From the NCBI GenBank assembly GCA_951394405.1, contig OX596336.1, positions 3,534,001-3,598,000 of the forward strand: 64,000 nt of DNA, read 5' to 3'. Position 1 is the first letter of the stretch, and the number at the start of each line of letters is the position of its first letter. This document shows, piece after piece, positions 57,110 through 64,000 of the stretch. The position numbers and the translations under genes were made by a program. Below the pieces are notes generated by a model that did not search any database, had not been told where the DNA came from, and saw only the letters and a program-made list of their open reading frames with translations. The stretch is from Coprinellus micaceus. Its lineage: Eukaryota > Basidiomycota > Agaricomycetes > Agaricales > Psathyrellaceae.

Positions 57110-57515
57110 TTGGCGGGAAGGTGAAAGTTATGAACACGTCTGGCCAATGACCGTCACCGCAATAGACGCCGCGAACGTGACCGTCCCAGTCATCGATTCT
57201 TTGACGCGCTTGGACCCCATCTTCCTCCTTGAACTGGAAGCACCGGTGTTGCTGGACTCTGCAACTGACCCCTTCTGAACGCTAGTCTAGACCCCTCATT
57301 ACTTATTATCTCCCGATGTCCGCTATTGGGCTTAATCATCTTTCTTGAAGGCCTGGAGAACTGTAGCAAACACCACTAGCACTTCGTAAGTTTACGTTGT
57401 TCGAAAGAATGGCAAGGAATGATATGCCTCTCAATTCGAATAAGGATATATAGGAAAAACGAGTGTAGTGGCCGACATGAGAAGCGGCGGCGTGCAGCTG
57501 TGGACGTATGATAAC
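57110..57515. other. Intergenic region
   Basis: Promoter side of CBP3 and 3' flank of the DUF2235 gene. No gene seen. Confidence 0.5.
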
Positions 57516-59332
57516 CTAGTACACGTAAACTTCTGACCCCCGCGTCCAGCGAGCCTTCGGCTGGTAATCCAGAGGTGACCTCATTCTCTTCTTGACGCTA
57601 ACATGTAGCAACGGCTGCGCGTCGGGTATCTTCCTCCCCTTCCCTAGGTTCATCCTGTGTGTCCGTACATTCAGTAACGGAACCGCCATTTAACTGAGCA
57701 GTCTTACCCATGTCTCTTCCTCCATACTCCCTGTTTATCCTGCCACGCCCTATGGAGTGGCAATACTTCTAACAACCACCACGCCTTCCTCCTCCCGAGC
57801 TCGTCATGGGCGGGCTCCAGTGCGTCCAGGTCGTTCAGGATGATCTGGCTGAAGGTGGGCTCGACGCTGAGCTCAATACCGGCACGGGCGAGAGCATCGG
57901 GGTCCCACCGTATGCCGCAGTTGGATGCAACAATTTCGCGGACCATCCAGCGCAAGCTGATATTGGCTAGGTTTCGGGTTTCGGTGTTGGGCACGGAGCC
58001 ACCACCAACATCTGGAACTACTCAGTTCAAGGTCAGGAGAGACATCAGGGGGTACTCACCGCTGTGGCAACCCGCGAACCAAACCTCGAGTACGTCGTCA
58101 ACCTCGCCCTTATCTGACGGTCCCCGTACGGGAGTCTTCTCAGGAATATACCTCTCCTTCATCCCGTTGACAGCCTCCTTCCTCGCCTCGAGTATCGCTC
58201 TTGTCTTTTTACTCTTCAACGGGATCCTTCCAAAGAACTGGCACTTGGGTACGTCGGGCTCATCGCCTTCCACAGGAAGAGTTGAAGTTGTCGACTCCGA
58301 CCCACTCCTCTTCTTAACGTAACTCCCGTGCTCAGGATCGAGCGCTGCGGCTTGCTCGTTTGGCGCCGGTCGGTGGTAGTAGTTAGGCTGGAACTTGACT
58401 CGACGTTCGTCCAGCGCCAACGCATGCCGGAAGGTCTTGATCGACTTGTTCGAATTGGTGAAGGGAAGCGTGCGCTTGGTGATGATCCCGACGCTCGCTA
58501 CGGTGTCCCAGACGCCCATAAACTCGACCTTGACGTCCTGTGAGTACGTCTGCTTGAACCCTTTGCAGAGCTCGATGCCTTCTTTGTCTTCACGCTTGTA
58601 GAGCTTGTAGGCGAAGGGGACTTGAGCTTGGTTACCTCTGGGGAGGAGGCCGGCTTTGTATAAAAAACCTGCGAGAGCACTGGGGGGAAGGATAAGCGAA
58701 TCGGACAACGAAGGAGAGTGGCGGGCGTACCGAGCAGTATAGGCACCTCTGGAGAACCCAAAGATGCAGACCTTGTCCCCCTGGTGGTAATTGTCCACGA
58801 GGAAGCGGTAGCCTTCCATGACGTGGTGGTCGAGGTACCACGCTAGGGCGAGGTCTAGCCACTTCGCTCCCCAGTGGAAGACAGGAGATACGACGCCCGG
58901 CTCGAACCATGTCCCAACGCCCGGTTGATAGTAGCAGAGCTGCTGGTCGAAGTCATTCTTCTTTAGCAGAGCAAAGAGTTTGACGACGTTCGTGTTCTGG
59001 GGGTAGCTGACAGTCAACATCGTCCCCAAGATGGACTGAGAACCACGTACATCCTCGTCATACTCATTCGACGTCCCATCGAAGCAGAGCACCAACGTTC
59101 TCGGTTCGCCTCCCGGGGTCCCGACCTTCGTCCTTTCAGACGGGGTGACAGAGGACGCAGACTCGTGGACGATGGTGACGGAGGAGTCCATCCGCCTCGG
59201 GGGCTTCCTGCGCTGGTGGGAGGGATTTGGGGGAGAGCCGGAAGAGGGCATTGGGAAGTTGACGAAGGGTAGATAGGGCGTCCAGAAATGCAGATGAGCC
59301 TGGCGGGCGGGTTCAGAGCAACAGGGGATCAT
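57516..59332 (-). CDS. DUF2235 alpha/beta hydrolase (Tle1-like fold)
   Basis: DUF2235 proteins are alpha/beta hydrolases related to the T6SS phospholipase Tle1; fungal members are common but their substrates are unknown. The start is 59332 or, more naturally, 59251 (MPSSGSPPNPS). Splicing joins CFDGTSNEYDED to NTNVVKLFALLKK, and GAYTAR to ALAGFLYKAGLLP. Family motifs: YYQPGVGTWFEPG, the nucleophile elbow GFSRGAYTAR (Ser), FMGVWDTVASVG (catalytic Asp), RHALALDERRVKFQPN, and WFAGCHSDVGGG after the last large intron (catalytic His). The last exon (57652-57516, ending EVYVY) follows a donor at GTAAGA. All three catalytic positions are present, so the enzyme is likely active and cytosolic (no signal peptide seen). 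Confidence 0.9.
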
Positions 59333-59996
59333 GCGTTAAGTACATGCCGCATCCTACAAAAGCAAGTAGACTTGGAAAACAAGAGGCATTGTCGCGCCTT
59401 GACGCTTTGGGGGTTCTTGAGAGCGCGTGCGGGCGTGGGGCGGGAGAAGACAACACGAGTGTCGTTATGAATGTTTTAGCGCCCGTGCTGAAGAACAAAC
59501 CCTGAGGTCGTGCAGCCCACCCTTGTCTAGGATCTCTAACCACACAGCGCCGGCGGCACATAACCTTTTATAGGATCTCTAGACATAGTTCTGGAGGTAT
59601 TTGGTGTAGATAAACCGTAGGCGTGATGGTGGAGAGGGAATAAGCCCTGAAAACTCGCTTGAGCGCCAGTCGGAGCACGCTTGTCCAATCGGAATGTGAG
59701 AACAACCTTCCGAAAGTGGAGACAAGGGGTGGGCCTTGCCGAACTTCTCCACTGTTTTCTCTGCGACCTCCTCCTTTCTACGACGACCACAACCCAATCA
59801 TAGAGCACTTGCAATTCATCCAAGCCACCGAGGAAGATATCAGACAATTCTGCCGTTGTTGAATAGCCTCGCCATGTTCGAGGCCTCGTGGGATCATGAG
59901 AATCGATGGCCGTCGGAGGGCGACGCACTATTGGCGTTTCGAAACGTGCTTTCTCGTCGACTACAACGAGCAGCTGACTTGTATTCCCTAATGCCA
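59333..59996. other. Divergent intergenic region
   Basis: 664 bases between the DUF2235 gene (leftwards) and the next gene (rightwards). Open frames on both strands overlap and lack features. It probably holds both promoters. Confidence 0.5.
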
Positions 59997-61100
59997 TGAA
60001 GTCGGCATTCTTCCCACTCTTACTCGCTTATTGGCATGGGTTCGTTGCTGGCAACGCGTACATCCCGGCCTCCTCGTCGAATGTCACCGCAGTTGGTCAG
60101 CTGAACTTGACGGAGACCTCCCAGATAACGATGCAATGGTACTCTCATGGGTAAGCTCTCGTTCTCTCATGGACTAAACGTGCGCTTAATGCTTGACAGG
60201 TCGTACGCCAACCACATTATGACGGGATCCAGGCGACAGAGTAGTACGGGAATCAGCAAGGTGCACGTCTCTGCAAGACGGACAGCTACGGCCACTAACC
60301 AAGCTCACTCTTCGAAAGGGTGTCTTCGTCCATCTATCCTCCGATAAGATCACGCCTACGACTGAAGGCAGTGGGTACTGGAATCCTCTAACTAACGCAC
60401 AATGCTCAACGAATTTCATCACGTAGCCAACACCCCTTGGATCGCGTTCATATCGTGTGACTCCAATTCGAATTCAGGACCCCCAACCGAGTCGGATATC
60501 TTCACCTTGGCGCAGAGCAAGGGTGCCGTTTCTGCCGTACGGGAACCATTCCCACCCAGTTTCTCGAATACCCTTGCTCACCCTCTCACAGATTCTTTAC
60601 TCCTTGGATTCGGAAACTTGTCTTCTGGACCCAGGGTTCGAAGCGTCTCACTTTGCATCCTCAAACGGCATCGACATTTTCATCCCTCTATCCGTGTCCG
60701 CGGCAAATCTCATCGAGTACCAATTCGGCCAGCTAGATTCTCCCCGCCTCCTTGAATACGACTCCGCCCTGCTCAATGGTTCCTTTGACGATGTCACGAA
60801 GTCAATCCAGGAAGGGTACCCTATTTCTGCAGGATATCTGCTGACGACGCTCGAAGCTTGGAATGCCACAGAGGATGCGTTCCCGGACCCTGGAGCACAA
60901 GGAGGGGGAGGAGACAACAATTCGACGGAGACTGGGGGGGCCGGGAACCAAGGTTCAGGGGCACTGGGCGATAGGTTGGATGTTCTGTCGCATGGACTGC
61001 CGTTGTGAGTCCCAATATTTGCTGCCCTTTACTCCGAAGCTAACTCTGAGTTCTTAGGGTCATTCTGTCTGTCGCTGCTATCATTATCCAGTGCTCGTGA
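59997..61100 (+). CDS. Secretory-pathway PA-domain-like membrane protein, short form
   Basis: Exons about 59997-60150, 60200-60260ish, 60300-60373, 60433-60539, 60595-61005 and 61058-61100. The introns are inferred from GT-AG signals that restore one frame: the donor GTGGGT after TTEG and acceptor CACGTAG give TNTPWIAFISCD; the donor GTACGG and acceptor CTCACAG give GAVSAILYSLDSETCLLDP. A signal peptide (FFPLLLAYWHGFVAGNA) is followed by a lumenal domain resembling the protease-associated (PA) domain of fungal membrane RING proteins, with N-glycosylation sites (NVT, NLT, NGS, NAT, NNS). A Gly/Asn-rich linker leads to a hydrophobic helix (LVILSVAAIIIQC) and the stop at 61100. Relatives continue with a cytosolic tail and a RING finger, which are absent here. 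Confidence 0.65.
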
Positions 61101-64000
61101 GCACGGCATTTTGCTGGGCTGGGAGCCGTTCAATCGATAAGCTTTCAAAACTACCGGGGCGTGGTCCGAACGCCAACTGTGCGCTGTGCGTCCTGAACTG
61201 GTCAACTGGGAGGGTAGATCCGCCAGTGACGCGACGTACGCCTGCACGCCTCTTTCCCTTTTCTCCCTGGATTACTGATTCAGGAACTTTTGCTACATAT
61301 GGACCTCCAGCATTCAGTTCGAGCGATTCAATTCCCCTCCCCGACGCCCCATGATCGACAGCAACGTTGCATCAAGCCTCCCAATAAAACTTGCATTACC
61401 ATCGACGTGTAGCGAGCTTCAGACGCCTACAGCTGGCTGGCAGAAGTTAGGATGACTTTGGTATGACGCTGGGTGCGCATCACTCAGATGCGCCCGCCCC
61501 ATCCCAGTTGCGGTTCAGTGCTCTGCGTGAACGCCACAACTTAATTGCTCTCCTCTGCATTTCACCTTCTCTTCTTCGCTTGGGACGTGGATCATTGAGG
61601 TGTGATGCATTCTGCTTACCCAGGGCGCTTGAAGACGTTTCTGCTTCTCGCTCCCCTTTCTCACAGGCTTCGGGAACGAAGGTCCTTCTTTTACGTCTTC
61701 ATCCCATGAGCTAGAGTTGTGGCAGACTGTTGACCTAGGTTGTCCTGGGCCATGGACCCTCTTCTGGTGGAACAATTCACCACCCAAAACATATTGGGGA
61801 ACCTCCGTGGTGTTCACTTCGCTGACTTGCGCACTAGAATTCGCAGTCCTCCTGATACCCCTGGGAAGTACACCGTACTGCCTTTCTTTATACACCCCCA
61901 CCCACAAGCACTGACTAACGCCTGGTCTTCTAGTCGCCTTAGGCCCCGACGGTAGCACCGGAACCCCTGCCTCCGAATTCGCCCAATTCCCTGTTAACGC
62001 GGGCCCGACCATTTCTCGCTGAGGTCGCCGCTGGACGCGGGCTTCGCCGAGGGCCAACACGTCTACGGGTAGGTAAGCATATTTGACCGCGCTTTTCACT
62101 TTGGCTTGCATAGAGCGCAGCGCGTCAGGAAATGGGGTACCGATCTTAATTGTTTTGTTCGGATTTTCGGTGCACTTGGTAAATTCAAGCGAAGAAGAGT
62201 TCGATGTCTGAACCCTGGTCCAATATCTCGTCTCGCCCCTTTCTTCGCGCCACATAACCCCACTATCACCCTCTAGAATCGAAGAGTTTTTCTCCCACTG
62301 GCAACCCATGTCCATCGGCCCCAAACGTTCAACATTATTATCCCGAAATCCACATGTACGACCACTTAAAACCGCTCTTCCCTCGCATTCCCCAGAGCGT
62401 CAACCGAGTCCACCCTCCAAAGCTACCGCTGTGTGCGTCATTAAGCCAACCAGACGGGCGCTTATCGCCACCATCCTCCCACCATCCTCAGATTCCCTCG
62501 AGACTTCCTCGTCATGACAAGTGACCGGGTGAGTGATCCCGAGTCTTAATGAAGGTGTGGATGAATGATCCTGACAGATAGATTACCACTGCCGCTGCGT
62601 ATGTTTGTAATGAATGATTGAGTTTCACTGACTTGGTGGCATCCGAAATTAACATCCCTTCTTCTTTTCAGGCTGCAAGCGCTCATGCCTTCTGATGCAG
62701 TATGGACGCGCCTCTTGAGTGATGGTGGCTGGGAGGTCTTCTATATCGTTCTGTCCCTGGATATGGCCAGGCTATCTGGTCGACGTTAAGCTTCCTTGGC
62801 GAGACCCTCAAAGCCCTTGTTCGGTCCAACAGCCTCCAGGGGGTCTCTCTCGTTTCTGAGGCGGGACCGCAGCACGCTTGTAAGGGGGACATGTCTCTTC
62901 CTCTACTTGGCTCGCCAGCTTCCCCCGTCGACCATGGACATGCTCAACCTCGGCCTGTCACTCGTTGCTATGCTGCCTCCGCCTCTGTCCCGCGCACTTC
63001 CTCCTATATCACCCTCCCCGAGTCCTTTGGCATTCCAACTTAGTACCCTGAAAGCGCTCTCGACCCGCCGCTGGCAAAGTAGCATTCAAGCTGGTTGTTG
63101 AACAACCAACCAACCAACCAACAATCTTCGCTCTGTGTCCCTTGGATCTACTATCGTGCCACCCACATGCTAGACCCCATTCATCATACTCCGCACCCAT
63201 CTGGAAAAGTAACTCGTATGCCCTCGCTATCGGCGTCTTACCGATCCTCTGGCGCTGACTTGTTCAAAGAAACCGGTTGAGAGGCCTTTTCTGGGGAGAA
63301 CAGAGGCATTTCGAGCTCAGGCCTGTCGCCTGCCCAATTGGTGGTGGTGGTTGGGTGCTGTCGCTCGTTGATATCGATACTTGGTCGTTGAGACTGATTG
63401 ATCCTAACGACGGATGATCGCTGCTGCATACATTAGGACCCTTCGCTCTACATCCTCGGCGGAGATCTGGCTTTACGTGGTGCGCTGCTTCCCGTTTCTG
63501 GCAGGCGTCTACTAAACGGTTGCTGGGGCCGCGATAATCCTGCTACCTATGTGGATGTTTCCTGCCAGCGAGGCTTCCTCACCGCTGAGCGAGTCGGGTG
63601 AGAGAGCACGCAAGGCTATGCTTATCAAAGAGAGTAACGCAGAGACTTTGGTTGAGGAGAACGCTCGCGGGAGTGCCCAAAACGAATGACATCAAGAAGC
63701 GCCGAAGCGCCCTATTCTGGCCCTTCTCGTGCGAAGCCCACCCAGATTCGCTTCCGACGCCTAACGCTTGGATACTAGGACTTTTAGGACGCGTGTAGGG
63801 ATCTACACGTTGATGGCGCTCAATGTTGCTGCCATAGCACTTACGATGCGCTCCTCGGCGTCCTGTGTACCTTGAACCGACCCTTTGGCTAGCGCTCCAG
63901 CTCCTCAATGTGGGGCAAAGTGGCCAGGGGGTGCCTGGGGGCCCTTGGGGGTGATGCGACTTCGAAGAGCTTGTCAGTTTTCGAAGGCGTCCGTTCGCAG
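61101..64000. other. Region without a supported gene
   Basis: Almost 3 kb. A 270-codon open frame on the minus strand (62324-61515) has no recognisable domain and no splice partners. A plus-strand hydrophobic stretch near 61790-61870 could be a membrane helix but its frame is short. A four-base repeat (CAAC/CCAA, about 63103-63122) is present. I see no RNA gene or mobile element. Confidence 0.4.

Noticed and set aside
60373..60433. Apparent frameshift in the PA-domain-like gene
   Set aside because: A 59-nt GT-AG intron with a CTAACTAAC branch-like sequence restores the frame, so no frameshift is needed.
61515..62324. 270-codon minus-strand open frame
   Set aside because: No recognisable motif and poor protein-like composition; open frames of this length occur by chance in GC-rich DNA.

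Overview
The window is nuclear DNA of a basidiomycete fungus, most likely an Agaricomycete (mushroom or bracket fungus). The evidence is: dense genes on both strands; many very short GT-AG introns, mostly 48-65 nt; a copper radical (glyoxal-type) oxidase with a GPI signal; a GH92 mannosidase; a DUF2235 hydrolase; several F-box/LRR-like genes; a multi-exon cytochrome P450; and two tiny CaaX mating-pheromone precursors of the mushroom type. All exon boundaries were read by eye from splice signals and reading frame.

Layout. 1-3.2 kb: 3' part of a gene ending in a Ulp1-like domain that seems to lack its catalytic cysteine. 3.8-5.7 kb (-): a disordered basic protein. 7.5-9.8 kb: the SAGA adaptor ADA2. 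11.3-12.7 kb: an F-box-like gene. 14.4-16.9 kb: copper radical oxidase. 17.9-20.0 kb: a second F-box-like gene. 20.8-22.2 kb: a degenerate protein kinase. 23.3 kb (-): tRNA-His. 23.7-24.3 kb: a small protein with a PD-(D/E)XK-like motif. 25.0-29.6 kb: a membrane-anchored giant coiled coil. 30.0-33.4 kb (-): GH92.

34.8-36.6 kb is the most interesting block. It is a tandem duplication carrying two pheromone precursor genes (35 and 37 aa, both ending Cys-Thr-Ile-Ala), each with a TATA box about 100 bp upstream and an ACAATA(A)GG element about 280-300 bp upstream. No STE3 receptor is visible in the window, so this is either one edge of a B mating-type locus or an orphan pheromone locus. Next on the minus strand come a fragment of an F-box last exon (37.0-37.4 kb), a P450 (37.5-40.0 kb), an F-box gene split by a 780-bp hAT-like non-autonomous element (41.2-44.4 kb), and an intact paralogue of that gene (45.0-47.2 kb).

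47.8-49.8 kb (-): a PAQR receptor with a long soluble N-terminus, divergent from a peptidyl-tRNA hydrolase (50.1-50.8 kb). 53.0-55.5 kb: a membrane-bound caspase-fold protein. 55.9-57.1 kb (-): the complex III assembly chaperone CBP3. 57.5-59.3 kb (-): DUF2235 alpha/beta hydrolase. 60.0-61.1 kb: a secretory-pathway PA-domain-like protein that ends right after its membrane helix. 61.1-64 kb: nothing convincing.

The genes are a mix of housekeeping (ADA2, PTH, CBP3, tRNA) and lineage-specific accessory genes (pheromones, F-box family, P450, caspase-like, oxidase). The 34-48 kb stretch is the most rearranged: duplication, gene fragments and a transposon insertion all fall there.
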